A stretch of DNA of 64,000 bases from Carnegiea gigantea (taxonomy: Eukaryota; Streptophyta; Magnoliopsida; Caryophyllales; Cactaceae), in contig JAKOGI010000567.1 in the NCBI GenBank assembly GCA_029747015.1, forward strand, positions 172,501 to 236,500, read 5' to 3'. This document shows positions 26,591 through 38,629 of this stretch, piece by piece; the first letter of the stretch is position 1, and every line of letters begins with the position of its first letter. The position numbers and the translations under genes are program-made. The notes beneath the pieces are model-generated. The model worked only from the letters and a program-made list of their open reading frames with translations. It was not told the origin of the DNA and searched no databases.

Positions 26591-27444
26591 TGGTGCTGGT
26601 GTTAGAGGAGCCAGGCTTTGGCTATCGTCAAATAACTTAAAACTGGGCATATCATTGCCCCCTTCCCTTGATGCAAGACTTTTGCTTCTTACACTTTTGG
26701 CCTTCTAGCTGCTGGTCTTTAGTTGCCTTGCAAAAGCATTCTCTAATTCAGTTATCGCCTCGAGTACATCAGCTCTATTCCACCATTCATCTTTTTGATT
26801 GAATGGTAGTATCCCAGGACTTTCATCCCCTTTTTCTTTTTGTGCCATTGGGGAGGATTTTGAGATTTAAGCCTCACAGTATAAAGAGAACATGCTTATT
26901 ATCGCATCTCTTATTTTCTTGAGTGCTTCATTGTTTTGTTACCTTTTTGACAAGTAGTCCATAAAGGTTCTGTACCTCTTGAATGTACTTACTAAAGCCT
27001 TCGTTACTTCAACCATTTCTTCTATATCTTTCTATATGTGGATATCATTCAAGTATTGTAAGATGTTACATGTTTATGTAAATTCTTTGATTCTGCTTAA
27101 CTGCTATAAATTAATTAAATGATACCTCTAACTCTGATGTTTCATCATTTTGTAAAAACATCCTTGGCTATTCTTCCCTTTGTGGCTGAGGTTCTCTGGC
27201 TCGTTCAAGATGCTCTTCTATGTTTATTTGTATTGGAGGCTCTACTATACCCTTTCCAAAGGCTTTCATCGCTTTTTTTGCACCAACTTGATTAGCCCTT
27301 CTTTCTTCTTTGACTATTTCCCTCAGCTTTTCTGTTGTCCAACCTTTGATTGTTGGGAATTGCCTCTCAATAGTCCTTCCTATGAGGAGAACTCTATCAA
27401 GATATAGCATCTGCAAGAGAAATGTTAATTGTAATTAATTCTAC

Positions 27445-28065
27445 ATAGCTCACCAAAAATGAATCTATGCTCACTAAAACATAGTTCCTGCTCACCAAAA
27501 ATGTATACTAGCTCATTAACATAAAGTAATGTTCTCTAAGAATAATTCCTATTTGTCTCACTACATTAACTATTTGTCTCACTAAAATTGTTAATGTAGA
27601 TCAATGTAACATACGATTGTTAGCTATAAACAAGTCTTTAATAGCTCACCAAAACTGAACTTTTGCTCACTAAAAGATGTTCTGCTCACTAAGATGTATG
27701 GTCTGCTCACTAAAAATAGTGCTCTGCTCACTAAACATTTTGTTCTACTCACTATAATATATAGTAGCTTCCTAACATGAAGTAATGTTTTATAACAATA
27801 ATTCCTATATGTATGTGGGGTACGTGATGTGTGCTCACTAAAATGGTCATTATAGATCAATGTAATAGACAAATGTGTCCTATGAACAAGTTCTCCATAG
27901 CTCACCAAAAATATTGTTGTGCTCACTAAAATACTTATTTTGCTCACTAAAATGTATGTTCTGCTCACTAAAGTAAATGGTCTGCTCACTATGATATATG
28001 TTCTGCTCACTAAAAATTTTATTCTGCTCACTAAGTATATATGTTCTGCTCACTGAAAATATGAT
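27445..28065 (+). repeat. Longest GCTCACTAAA cluster, Ulp1 intron
   Basis: About twenty copies in the intron between the exon ending near 28096 (donor GTAAGT) and the MLYLDRV exon (acceptor near 27411). The step is often exactly 21 bp. Two halves (27630-27780, 27895-28060) repeat the same order, so the array was itself duplicated. The 21-bp step leaves long antisense frames open with a seven-residue repeat. Confidence 0.92.
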
Positions 28066-28528
28066 ACTCTGATACAATAGAAGGAACTTACTATTAAGAA
28101 GAGAATAAGCCCATCAAAGTTTGAAGCCCTCTTTGTGACAGATTCACACAATCTGTCAATGGTGTACTAACACCAATTAATTGTTGCTATATCTTTAACA
28201 TTAGCAACATTCTTGGCAAAATAAGGTGCGCAATATACATTCTTCGAATTGTTGAAAAAGTAAGAGACCATGTACAGCACAAAGTTTCTCTTGAAACTTT
28301 CCCCTGCATTAGTCTGGCTCAGTATGTATTATGGTATTTGGCTGAGCTTAGGGGTCCCATCTTACAGATTCCACTCCCTTCTCCATGCTGAGAGGACTTC
28401 ATTGTATTTGGCATCCTTTAGCTTTTTGTCATAAACTCCTCAACCTTCCTTACACCAATGGGGAGTACCAATATGACATGACATCCATTGGTGTAATCTA
28501 AATCTTCTTGTCAGGTGATATGTACAAG

Positions 28529-29781
28529 TGATAAGCGCTTAATGTGTATATCATTTTAGGATTATTTTGCTCATTTCAGGGAGAATTATGCACCTTATGT
28601 GATAATTTATACTCCTTTTCCCGTTTTGTGCTCAAGTTTCGTGTTGTTGATGATATTTTATAGAAATTGGCTAAGAGAACTCGAGTTTGTCATGAAAATC
28701 AATGAAGAATTATGTAAGGACGTAAGAGCCCACAACAATTGACCAAAAACCCATAAGAGATATGGTTTACTTGGGTATATATCACGGATAACCTGGGACA
28801 GCATACACAGTTAACCCGAGTTGACCAGATTTTTACAGAATCACCAGGGCAAAGTGACCAAAGGGCATCACGGTCAGCCTGTTCGTTTTTTCGCATCGTG
28901 TGGCTGAGGTTGATTGGGTTTTCCTATAAATACCCGTCCCTCAAGCAACGGAAAGAAACGTCCCATCATTCCATTCTCCATATCATTCTACTTAGGATCA
29001 GAGTTTAGATTAGGGGGAGAGAGAGAGTGAGTAGAAGTGAAGATTTCTAAGGATTCCATCCCGAGTTTGTACGACAGTTCAAGTGCATTCTTTGGCTGAG
29101 CATCTCTTCCCTCTTCTATTCTCTTCTCTTTTCTCATTTTTATGCTTTGTATTTTGATTATCTTTGTTGTTTGATTTTGGATTTATGCAAACATTTGTTA
29201 GTTTCTTAATTTTGTGTTGATATCATTTGGTACTTTCAGAATTATTGGATTATTTTATCGAATTCTAGAAGTTTATTGTCATGTGAGAAACTTAATCACT
29301 TTCTTGCATGTTGTGGGTATTTAGATGAACGACTAAAAGGTGAAATCTCAAATACTGGAATCCTAGAATTTGACTTGATTGGGTAATGTCTTGAAAGACG
29401 ATTACGGATTGAGAAACCATTGATTTGATAATCGCATGCTTAATGAACCTAGACTAATTAGGAATCCATGAGAATTGATGATTGATTTGATTTTGGTATT
29501 TCACTTTGCCTTAAAAGAGGGTTGTGATACTTCGATTATCAGTTTTAAAACAACCAGTTAAGGAAGAAGTGCTTGATTGAGGCATGAATTAAGAAATTGC
29601 TAGATTTGTATAATTCCATGATTATTTATCCATTAGATTAGATAGTAGATTAGTTAAATTTCATTCTCAAATTTGGATTCGCTAGTATATCTTGAGGGAA
29701 TATAGCCCAATAGATCAACTTAGTTTCTGTGAGATCGACCTTGATGTGCTACAACGCCCCCATGTGCTTGCGGCCGTATCA
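28529..29781 (+). mobile_element. Solo LTR inside Ulp1 exon
   Basis: 1253 bp, TGATAAGC ... GGCCGTATCA, with exact 5-bp duplication ACAAG on both sides (28524-28528, 29782-29786). No internal retroelement sequence, so the element recombined down to one LTR. The right end (GATCGACCTTG, CTTGCGGCCGTATCA) is of a type shared by Athila-like and related plant LTRs; lineage is tentative. A TATA-like CCTATAAATA lies near 28923. The insertion splits FDPYSVTL from YISPDKK. Confidence 0.92.
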
Positions 29782-30924
29782 ACAAGGTAACTGAGTATGG
29801 GTCAAAGCTACCTACAGGCCATTTGCATAAATCTCCCAGCAGTTCATTTACTTGTAAATAGAGGAATCCTCTAAACCCTATATCTCTTATTGCTTGTCTT
29901 TGTGCCTCGCTGAAGTTCTTAATCATTGCAACAAACCCTAATGGTGACATTTTAGTCTAAAAGATCTGTTTGAGTTTCGTTTCTACCTCTCCCGGTTTTG
30001 GCACAGATTGCGCAGACTTGGGGTCTTGAGCGCGTATGGTAGGACTTGTGTGCTGTTTTGGGAATTTATGTTGTTGTTCATGTTGCAAAACTAAGAGCTG
30101 TCCATGCTTTATCGGAGTTTTTGGACTCTTTTAGACAACTTACCTCGCCTTATCAGCTTGTGCCTTAGTGTTTTTTTACCTCACTTGCATTGGTCTGGAC
30201 TTTGATGCTTATTTTATTTTCTTGATTCTCTTCACCAACACTTCATCACCAGAGTCAGATTCATCATCATGCCCAGGGGAAGGCATTTTGTAAGTGGTGT
30301 CCTTCACAGTTTCATCTGTTTCCTCTGAAAGTTGTCAATGAATGTTGGTGATTATGTTTTCTGAGCTTGCTTGGGCAGTGTTGTCGGTAATGTTGGAGGA
30401 TTCTCTGCTCCGAATTCTTCTTTCCCCCTTTTGTTCTTTTCTTTTATCAATCTTCTCTTGTGCATCATTTTTCTTTGATTCCTTTTTCCTTTTTTCCAGC
30501 TTCTCCTTTTGTTTTTCCCTTGCTATGGGAGTGTTTTGTTGAGGTGGTTCTCTTGTTTTTTGCTGATCTTGTTCTCCCTCTCCCTGTTGAGTAGCATTCT
30601 TCCACAGCATGCATAGTTTATTTTTCCAGCACCACCTTTTGTTGTTCCCCTACTGTGAGAGCTTGGACTTGTTCATCTTCTGAACATGTTGGACTGCTGT
30701 AAATATTTCTATTCTTCCTAACTTCTTGTTTCACCCTTCTTTTCTTTGCAGTAGTACTTGATGAGCTGGTTTTCTCTTCAGATATTTTGTCCCTTGGTGT
30801 GGACAGGTTTTCCTGCTCCTTTTGTTGAGCTTCCTTGCTTGCTTCTTCTGTAGATGTACATGGTACTTTGTATAAGTGAACAAGATCTATAACTCAATAA
30901 ATGTGCAATGTTTAATCTAATCTA

Positions 30925-31290
30925 GAGCTCTCTATGTATATTTCAGCTCACTAAAATAAGCTATCTGCTCACTAGAATTACAATTGATCTCACTAAATAT
31001 AGTTGTCTGCTCAGTAAAATTGCAGTTCAGCTCACTAAACATAGTTGTTTGCTCACTACAAATACAGTTCAGCTCACTAAATATAATTGTAGATGTATAG
31101 TTTACTAGGTGTTTAAAATATGAGATTAACTCACTAGATATAGGAACTAGTACACCAAAAGGGATTGCAATGCTTAACTGTACATGGTGGTGCATCGTAA
31201 GAATAAAGAACATGAATTTCCATACTACTCACTAGACATGTATAATAGCTCAACAAAGCATAGTTTATGGCTCACTAACTGGCAGCAATT
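30925..31290 (+). repeat. GCTCACTAAA cluster, Ulp1 intron 3
   Basis: Ten or so copies alternating AGCTCACTAAA and TGCTCACTA(A/C/G) within intron 3 (31391 to about 30887). Confidence 0.9.
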
Positions 31291-31689
31291 AACCTAGAAT
31301 ATAATGTACAACTTCTTTGAATACAATTTCTCCTCGCCAATACATATGCAATTCATATCATTATATATAAACTTACATAATGTAGACATACCTTGGCCTA
31401 GATTATCAGTAATATCCTCTTTTGTTCCTTGATTTGTTTCATTTGTTTTATTTTGATCATTTGGGCTTCAATAAAAAAGGAAAATACAATTTAGTGCAGT
31501 GAACTATACTGTGTGTGTTTGGTTGTACTTGAAGTGTAATTACCTAAAGTTCAACGGATTAGAAGAGATGTCTATGACAACTTGCACAATTATATCTTGA
31601 GGGCTTGTGCTTGACCCTTCTGTCTTCGATCTATCAAATAGTATTACATGTAATGTTAGTATTACAATACATTTGATAGCACACGAGAA

Positions 31690-32230
31690 TAAATGGTGCA
31701 GCTCACTAGAATGATATCATGGCTCACTACAATATAAGATACAACTCACTATATATGTGAAATAGTATATGAAAAGAGATTGGAGTTCTAGACTAGAATG
31801 TATGGTGCCACTTACTAAATTCAAGGTATGGCACACTAGGATGTAAAGTACAGCTCACTATAGTATAAGGCATAACTCACTATAGCATGCATATATTGAC
31901 AGCAACTAGAATATAATTTACGGCTCACTAAATTCTAGTCATGGCTCACTAAATTCAAGCCGTAGCTCCCTACAATATAAGGTACAACTCACTATACCAT
32001 GCATATGTTGACAGCCACTAGAATATAATTTACAGCTCACTAAGTTCTAGTCATGGCTCACTAAATTCAAGCCACAGCTCACTACAATGTAAGGTACAAC
32101 TCACTATAGCATACATATGTTGACATCCACTAGAATATAATTTATAACTCACTAAATTCTAATCATGGCTCATTAAATTCAAGCCACAGCTCACTATAAT
32201 ATAAGGTACAACTCGCTATAGCATGTTCGC
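31690..32230 (+). repeat. GCTCACTAAA cluster with 112-bp higher-order repeat, Ulp1 intron 1
   Basis: Within intron 1 (32408-31631). Besides the basic motif, a 112-bp unit starting AATATAATTTA recurs at 31910, 32022 and 32134, with an older partial copy near 31800. Each unit holds four motif variants plus CATATGTTGACA. Confidence 0.92.
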
Positions 32231-32479
32231 TGAGGAAATTTAGATTAATGTGTTGACAGAATCAAGTAAAAGTGTTTTGCATGGTATTAATCAACATCGA
32301 ATTAGGTGTTTTCTTGTGAATGTGTTGACAGAATCAGGTATTCGTGGTTAATGCTTACTGATTATGTACTCTGTCTCACTAATATTAGGTTTAAGGTTTT
32401 CGACATACCTTTTTTGAGTAGTGTTTGATTCATCACTAGCAGATCTTTTCTTTGCTGCTGCTGAATGGTGAGTTTCCAT

Positions 32480-32832
32480 CTGTAAACATTGCAAAAGCGT
32501 GCAATTTTCTTAAAACCTAGATTGCCAAGCGAATTCATTGTTTTGTTTCGAACATGCAAATAGAATTTGTTTGTTGCCAAAACTTACATCGAAATGTTTA
32601 GTTCAAGCTTCAGTGGTGATTTTCCAAAGATTTCTTGATAGAATCCGTGAGCAAACACAGCACAATTGCGCTAAAATCGAGCACAAATGTGAGTAGTTTT
32701 AGAGAGAGAGAGTGAGCAAAAGTTCGTGGGGTGTTTGTGTTTTGAACGGATGGGTTGTGAGAGCTTTTTTGTTTTCATATTTTTTTTATGCAGCGGTTTT
32801 CTTTATTTTGTGTATGTGGCGCACCAGTTGGA
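32480..32832 (-). promoter_or_regulatory. Upstream region of the Ulp1 gene
   Basis: About 350 bp between the proposed ATG and the MULE right inverted repeat, with an AG microsatellite (32700-32713). Terminal regions of MULEs commonly act as promoters; no clear TATA box was identified. Confidence 0.3.
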
Positions 32833-32892
32833 CAATTGTGGGCCTAGTTGTACATTTACAATTGTACAACCGGGTGGAACATATATTAACTG
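32833..32892 (-). repeat. Candidate right terminal inverted repeat of MULE
   Basis: Reverse complement of this segment matches 4910-4966 imperfectly (CAGTT at the tip, GGCCCACA inside). It is followed by GATTGGGGG (32893-32901), near-identical to GATTAGGGGG before the left end. Confidence 0.45.
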
Positions 32893-32901
32893 GATTGGGG
32901 G

Positions 32902-33291
32902 AAGGGAGGGTTAAATAACTTAATTATCAAATTTTAAAAATTAGAAAATGTATAATTCTTTCAACAGCTAAGATAAATATGATATATTATGTGAATGGTG
33001 TTGATGAAGTTGACTTCCTAAAATTAAGGAGAATAATGTGTTGACAACATTTTTTTTATATATAGTATTCGATGTGATGGCTATAAAATAAATAAATAAA
33101 TAAATAACTGTTTTCACTTCCCTCGGTGTAACTTCCTCCAAATTCCAAGAGAAATTTACATAAGTGGAAGGTTTTCCCACAAGAAAGCAAAACTCCTACC
33201 ATGTGGTGTTCCTTTTGTAGTTTGATGTTGCTGGTGCGGTTCTTTCTTAGCCTAAGTGCATGCCCTTTTCATTAGTAAATAGGTGAAGTCG
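32902..33291. other. Flank right of MULE, no gene seen
   Basis: AT-rich, with an (AATA)n microsatellite at about 33085-33107. No coding signal. Confidence 0.5.
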
Positions 33292-33610
33292 ATAAATAGT
33301 TAAAGTTGAGAGAAATGGTTCGATGTCAGTAAGAGTTGATATTTTTTTAGAACTACTGGTAGAAGTTCGTTAAGATTGGAAAAGATTGAAAGAAGTTAGT
33401 AGACGTTACAAAATGTTGGTAAAAAATGTAAATGAGTGGGGATATTTTTTGTAAGAAATTGGTAAAAGTTGACAGATGTTGGTAAAGTTAGTAAAAGTTT
33501 GTTAGACTTGGAAAAGATTGATTAGAATTGGAAAGAATTAATATTTTTTTTAATAAAAGTTTGAAGGAGTTGGTAAAAGTTGATAAGAGTTGGTAGAAGT
33601 TGATAAAAGT
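33292..33610 (+). repeat. Decayed GTTGGTAAAA minisatellite
   Basis: Irregular copies of GTTGGTAAAAGTT and AGTTGGTAGAAGTTGAT recur every 10-25 bp. Low-complexity purine/T-rich array, unrelated in sequence to the GCTCACT arrays. Confidence 0.65.
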
Positions 33611-33914
33611 GGATCTATCAACAAAAGGAAGAGGCCCCAAAAATTAAAGAGTGAGCTGAAATTCTATTACTTTGGTGGAAAAATTGGCATGTGATGCTTC
33701 TCCACTATTTCTATAAATTACAAGAACATTTTTGTATATTGAACCAATTGGCCTAGTAAAAAAATAAACAAAAATTGAGAAAAGTCTAAAATGTCCAAAT
33801 ATGTGAAATTTCGAGTAAGATTTAAGGTGTTCCTTAGTCCTTTATTATTGGATGTAAACCTCTTGTAGTTTCTGGTAATTATCTCATATAGGTGGAGCTT
33901 AGAGATAATTTTGA
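33611..33914. other. No feature recognised
   Basis: AT-rich sequence without readable protein similarity or repeat structure. Confidence 0.4.
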
Positions 33915-36900
33915 AGGTCCTATAAAACTGTTTAAATTTCCAGTGGCATGATGTTCCAAATTGTCTCAGAATTTAAGATGCCCAAGGGTCATATAAAGAA
34001 ATTGTACTCTTTCCATTTCAAGGATATTAGTGAGAATACGCCTTGTTTTTATCTGCATTTGATCAGGGCTTAAACTGATCTGCAAGAGAACCCCACTTTA
34101 ATGGACTTGCAACAACTGGAAAGAGGAATCTATTATGTCAAATTAAGACGAGTTGACGAATCAATTTTGAAGCAAAAGGCTAAAGAACATTATATAAAGT
34201 TCGAAGATGAGAACAATAGCTATTATCATGCAAAAATCAAACATAAAAGATGATCTAATACTATTAATAAGGTTGCCATTGGGACGGCACTGAGCATGTT
34301 ACTCAATATGGGGTTGTAGATTATTTGTATATTTCTACGAAGGTCTTATGGGAATAACTATTGTAGTTGAACATATTGCGTGTTTGGTTATCAAAAGTGA
34401 CTAAATAAATGTTTCTAGACACTTGTTTCTAAATGTATTCCAGACTATTTTTGAGTTTTGTTTATTTTTGAATGTTTGCGTAGGGAATAATGATTTCATA
34501 AAATATTAAAGTTATTAATTTGGCATGTAAGACTAAGTTGACTAGATTTTGGAAAGTTTGGCCAAGCGAAAATTGAAAATCAAGTGAGTTGCACGCAATT
34601 TCTAATTATAGTGAATTTCTTAATATTGCTCAAGATTGAAGAACAAGAAATCTTCTCTTATTAGAAATTGGAAAGAGAAGGATGACTATCACCATTATAA
34701 AAGTAGATGTTTGGCTCTATATCTCATCATCTCAAAAGATATTAGTTTAGATTTAGGAGTGGGTTTAGTCTAATTAATTTCTTCGCAAAACTTTAATATG
34801 TATTTTTAGATTTAAAAAGATTTTGGTTATAAATTAATCTCCTTTCATTTTGCTCTTTTAGTTCAATCTAAACCTGGTGATTTCTTCTCATTTCTTTTTC
34901 CCTTATCCTGAATCATGTTTATTAATTTCTGAATCATTTTGCTAATCATGTTAGTAATTGTTCTATTAGCAAATTCTTTCATGTTTCGGTTAAAATTAAT
35001 GTTTGCAGGTTGAATGATTTCTATTTTCCTATTTATTGGTTTTGATTTAATTAGTATAGGTTAGTTAGTTGTATGAATTGCCTAGATTCGACCTTGTTTA
35101 TATAGAATCGAGCCTTAAATACTATGGTTGACAACCGTACGCACCGGTATAATTTTATGATCAACAACATGGTTTTAGGATTGTCCTATTCTTTGCTTTG
35201 ACCAAGTACAAATGTTGGAGAGGTCGTATAGTGCTAAGGGTGTTAAGCAAGCTCTATTTAGCATGGAGGATCAGAAAGCCCTAGGATTTGATGGCTACAC
35301 ATAATGCAACTGAGTAGATAGATGAAGATGATACTTGAAATTCTGGCCATCTTTCAAAAGGTAAGCTTTTGAAATAGTTAAGCAGTACTTTGAATACCTT
35401 TGTACCCAAGAACTAAGATACTACTCTTGTTGTGAATTTGAGGTGCATAGCCTTGTGCAATGTTCCTCACAAAGTTATTTCAAAAGTTTTTGCCGATAGA
35501 CTTCAATTATGCTACCTGCTATCATAAATGTGCCAAAATCCTTCTGTTCAACACGGATCTATCTCTTATAATATGTTCCTAGCTTATCAATTGGTTAATC
35601 ACAATGAGAGGAAGGTTATTTCCCCAAAAGTTATGCCAATAGTTGACATAGGAATAGCAAATGACATTGTGTACTGGTCTTTTTTTTAATATGTGATACT
35701 GACTTTTTGGGATTTCCTCAAAACTTTACAAAACTAATCAAAGTGTGTGTTACACCTTATAGCTATTTTATTAGTGTAAACAGTAAGCTTAAAGGCTATT
35801 TCTCTAAGGCTAGCAGACTAAGTTGTGGAGATCCTCTATCCCTCTACTTGTCTTGTGATTTATATAAAAGTGTTGACTAGAGGACTACAACTAGCTACTC
35901 ATGAGAATGGTTTGCGCTAGGATTGGCTTGATTCATTTGGCTTTTGCAAATGATATATTATTAATTGCTAGAGGGGATGATACTTCTATTTAGATTCTAT
36001 AGAGTTGTTTCTAGAAAGTTTTCAACATGCCAGGCTTGTGTACTAATGCTAAGAAATCAAAATTATACTTGGACGTGTTTCTAAGTATGTGCAACAATAG
36101 ATATTAGATGCCACTGGTTTTGATAGAGGAATGTTTCCCATTAGATTTTACATTTACCTCTCAACAAAAAGAATTTTATGTCATATGTGTTAGACATTGA
36201 TTAATAAAGTGATGCAGAAAATATATTGTCAGGCAACAAGGAGTTATCTTATGTTGGTAGCAAAACATTAATAAACTATGTCATTATTGGTTTATTCACA
36301 TTCTGGTCTTCTATGTTTGTCCTTCCTAAATAGACCATCACGGTGATTAAATCCTATTTAGCATGTTTTATGTGGATCAATTGATAAGAGGTAATTATGC
36401 CTTGCTAGTTTGAACATATGTGCAATCCTATAAGGCAGAGTGTATTACACTTCAAAGAATTGGTGTCATAGAACAAAGTTCAGGACAGTAACTGGCTCTG
36501 AATATTATAGCTTCAACACCCTTTTTTTGGGGCAAAGGTTTATCAACTTTGTGATAAGGATATCTTTGGTGTTTTTGTCTCATCTTATGATGCCTAGGGA
36601 TGGTTAGTAATGTGTAAGCTTAGAGATAAAATTGTCCAAAAGTTGATATTATTGAATTAGCAAAGCATTGGCTTGCCAATTACCAAACTGCTCGAAGTTT
36701 AATACTAAGAAATGCTCTCAATTATTTCATTAACAATAGCAATACGTGAGATGGAGAAGAACCATATAGAAAGACTAGTCATGGCTTCGACATAAATTTA
36801 TTCTTTGGTTAGCAAACTTGTTACTGTTGAATTTTTGGATTCTCAATGGTTTATGTATTCTACTATACTCTTGGAGCTAATATTTGTAATCATCTTTTAT

Positions 36901-37125
36901 TTTTTTCCCTTTATCTTGTTACCAACTCTATTTGGCTTGAGGTTCCTGGTTACCATTGCTCAGAGTTCCCATGCTACTCCAGTTTTAAGCAGGAAGTCGT
37001 GTGTGACTAAGTATAAAGGTAACTCTTGCTCTTATGAATGGAGGAGAAGTTTGTTGCGTGCTTTGTTTATCAAGTTTGGAAGGAATGTAATCTTCAAAAG
37101 TTTTAGTATAAGGCCCCAAAGTTAA
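33915..37125 (+). mobile_element. LINE-A, decayed L1-type element
   Basis: Fragments in changing frames read as a plant L1-type LINE: KPFKFF and LQQLERGIYYV with KQKAKEHYIKFEDENNSYYHA (about 33930-34250), KGVKQALFSMEDQKALGFDGY (about 35235-35303), an RT block near 35440-35900, HLAFANDILLIARGDD (about 35935-35985, the catalytic FADD reading FAND), and a C-terminal zinc-knuckle-like tail ending VYQVWKECNLQKF near 37100. An LTR-like insert interrupts it. Many stops; 5' end missing. RT Asp to Asn would abolish activity. Confidence 0.72.
34375..35163 (+). mobile_element. LTR-like insertion inside LINE-A
   Basis: Separates two parts of LINE-A. Its right end (AGATTCGACCTTG, GACAACCGTACGCACCGG, TTTATGATCA) resembles the ends of the LTRs at 28529-29781 and 52590-53204. 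I could not find a matching target duplication, so the left boundary is approximate. Confidence 0.5.
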
Positions 37126-37371
37126 GGTTATAGTCAGATAAATTTTGTACTTAGCGTGTGTGAAGTAGAGAATAAGGTGATTAAGTAGAGTGAGTTGGTG
37201 ATTATAGGGTAGATGTTATAAACCTCACTTTTGCACTTCCCCCATTGGGAAAGTTTAGTGCTAATTATTTGCATTCCCCCCCCCCCAAAAAAAATTATAA
37301 CATGAAATACATTAAATGCATATCCAAAACTTTGACATCATATATATATATTGAAGTCATGTTTACAAAAC
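37126..37371. other. Intervening sequence with C/A homopolymer
   Basis: Holds a run of about 10 C followed by 8 A near 37277-37295. The left copy of the SINE target duplication is at 37354-37371. Confidence 0.5.
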
Positions 37372-37499
37372 CAATGAAGTGTTAGCCTAGTGGTGAAAGC
37401 TGAGGTACTGGATATATTAGGTCCCAGGTTCGATTCTTCCCTTGTCTTATTGTACTATAATTGTATTGTATTGCCCTTGTAGCTCCTACGGCCCAAAAA
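37372..37499 (+). mobile_element. tRNA-derived SINE
   Basis: 128-bp unit with a Pol III A box TAGCCTAGTGG (37383-37393) and B box GGTTCGATTCT (37427-37437), a tRNA-unrelated body and a short A-rich end. An 18-bp target duplication AAGTCATGTTT(A/G)CAAAAC flanks it (37354-37371, 37500-37517) with one mismatch. Box sequences resemble the plant Au-type SINE family. It is not a tRNA gene: there is no acceptor-stem pairing and it has a retroposon duplication. Confidence 0.88.
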
Positions 37500-37517
37500 A
37501 AGTCATGTTTGCAAAAC

Positions 37518-38629
37518 TTTGAATATGGTGTGGAAAGAATGCAAAAATTTATGTTTAGTATATGAAAAATTTTATTGAGAGTACTAAAGTCATTTCAAAT
37601 AATGGGCTAAGTCCATTTTCTCATATGGTTTTCTCCTTTCTTATTCTTTCTCCTCCCTAGAACCTCGATCATTTTTCCTTGCCCCATTATCCTCTTCCTC
37701 TCGCTCATTCTTTAAATCCAACTGCACCAACGAGAATTGCTAGTGTCAAAGTACTACCAACAGCCACCAAGACTCTTATAGAATTAATGTTACTTTAAAA
37801 GTGGTGAAACAATTTGCAAATGCGATAATATCAAAAAAAAAGCAAAACAAAAATGACAACCACTCCATTGAATAGTTCCATATTTGCTTATGGGAACTGA
37901 AAGTGCGTTGTAGTACATTTCACTTAATCTTTAGTCTTTTTTTTAATTTTCAGTTATGCTAGTATTTAAATATGAGTTTGATTGATGTGCTCTGGTAGAA
38001 AATTGGTTACTTGGTATTGGTTTTTATTTTTTTCTATCCCCATATAATTGTTTTGGTTTGGTTAGCTAATTATGGACTTTGCTTATCATATGATTCATGC
38101 ACACATAGCTTAGAAATTCTTCATAATTAGTATAATTCACTACCTATTGAATTACATGTTTACCTTAATTGCTTTTGCATTAGTAACCAACTTCAATGAT
38201 ATGGTAAGATATATTATATATGAAATTTACTTCTGCTAAGACTTAAATCTAATATAGATTCTATAGTGACCAACTGAGGAAAATAACCATCCATTAACCA
38301 ACAAGTTACATAATTCACATAGGGAATTTTGAGAAGGATGCATGCAAACTTGGAAAATTAATTTGTAGCTCCCACTTAATGGAACACTTCCAGGATTCGA
38401 TGTGCACTAATTTAAGGGATAAGGGGGGTAGGGTGACTTAGAAATCTTACTGTTAGTAGTTATATAATCTATATAGTATAAAATAAACATGATATTTTTT
38501 TTCCTAAATGGAAAATTTTTCAAATGAATTAACTATACTTTTATAACACTTATCCCAAAGATTGACGAATCGTAAGTCACAAACCATTTTAGATCCATTA
38601 GTCTATGGTAAATTCAAAAACACTTAAGG
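37518..38629. other. AT-rich sequence, no gene recognised
   Basis: No coding similarity, inverted repeat or clear LTR boundary seen. Confidence 0.4.

Larger units (their letters stand above)
24179..32479 (-). pseudogene. Ulp1-like (C48) cysteine protease gene of the MULE
   Basis: ATG at 32479 opens METHHSAAAKKRSASDES. Exon 1 (32479-32409), exon 2 (31630-31544) and exon 3 (31465-31392) join in one frame with GT-AG introns. Exon 4 from about 30886 is Lys/Glu/Gln-rich with KKRR. The conserved plant Ulp1-transposon domain follows (SEAQRQAIRDIGFRGFLYLQ, FDPYSVTL at 29950-29782), split by a solo LTR and continuing at 28523 (YISPDKK). Then come MLYLDRV (27410), a Pro-rich linker (26870-26150) and RYRMSTMRPREYIDAHV (about 25370). 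The peptidase core has VYHKKYFFIFCF with the expected His (about 24950) and DCGIFCMKHMESYF with the catalytic Cys (about 24530). It ends ..QPQVPTA at 24179. Stops and shifts make it non-functional. The family removes SUMO-type modifiers. Confidence 0.82.

Noticed and set aside
27624..28077. Heptad-repeat proteins on the minus strand
   Set aside because: Explained by the 21-bp intron repeat; flanked by donor and acceptor sites of the Ulp1 intron. Kept only as a finding.
37372..37499. tRNA gene
   Set aside because: A and B boxes are present, but no cloverleaf acceptor stem, and a long target duplication marks it as a SINE.
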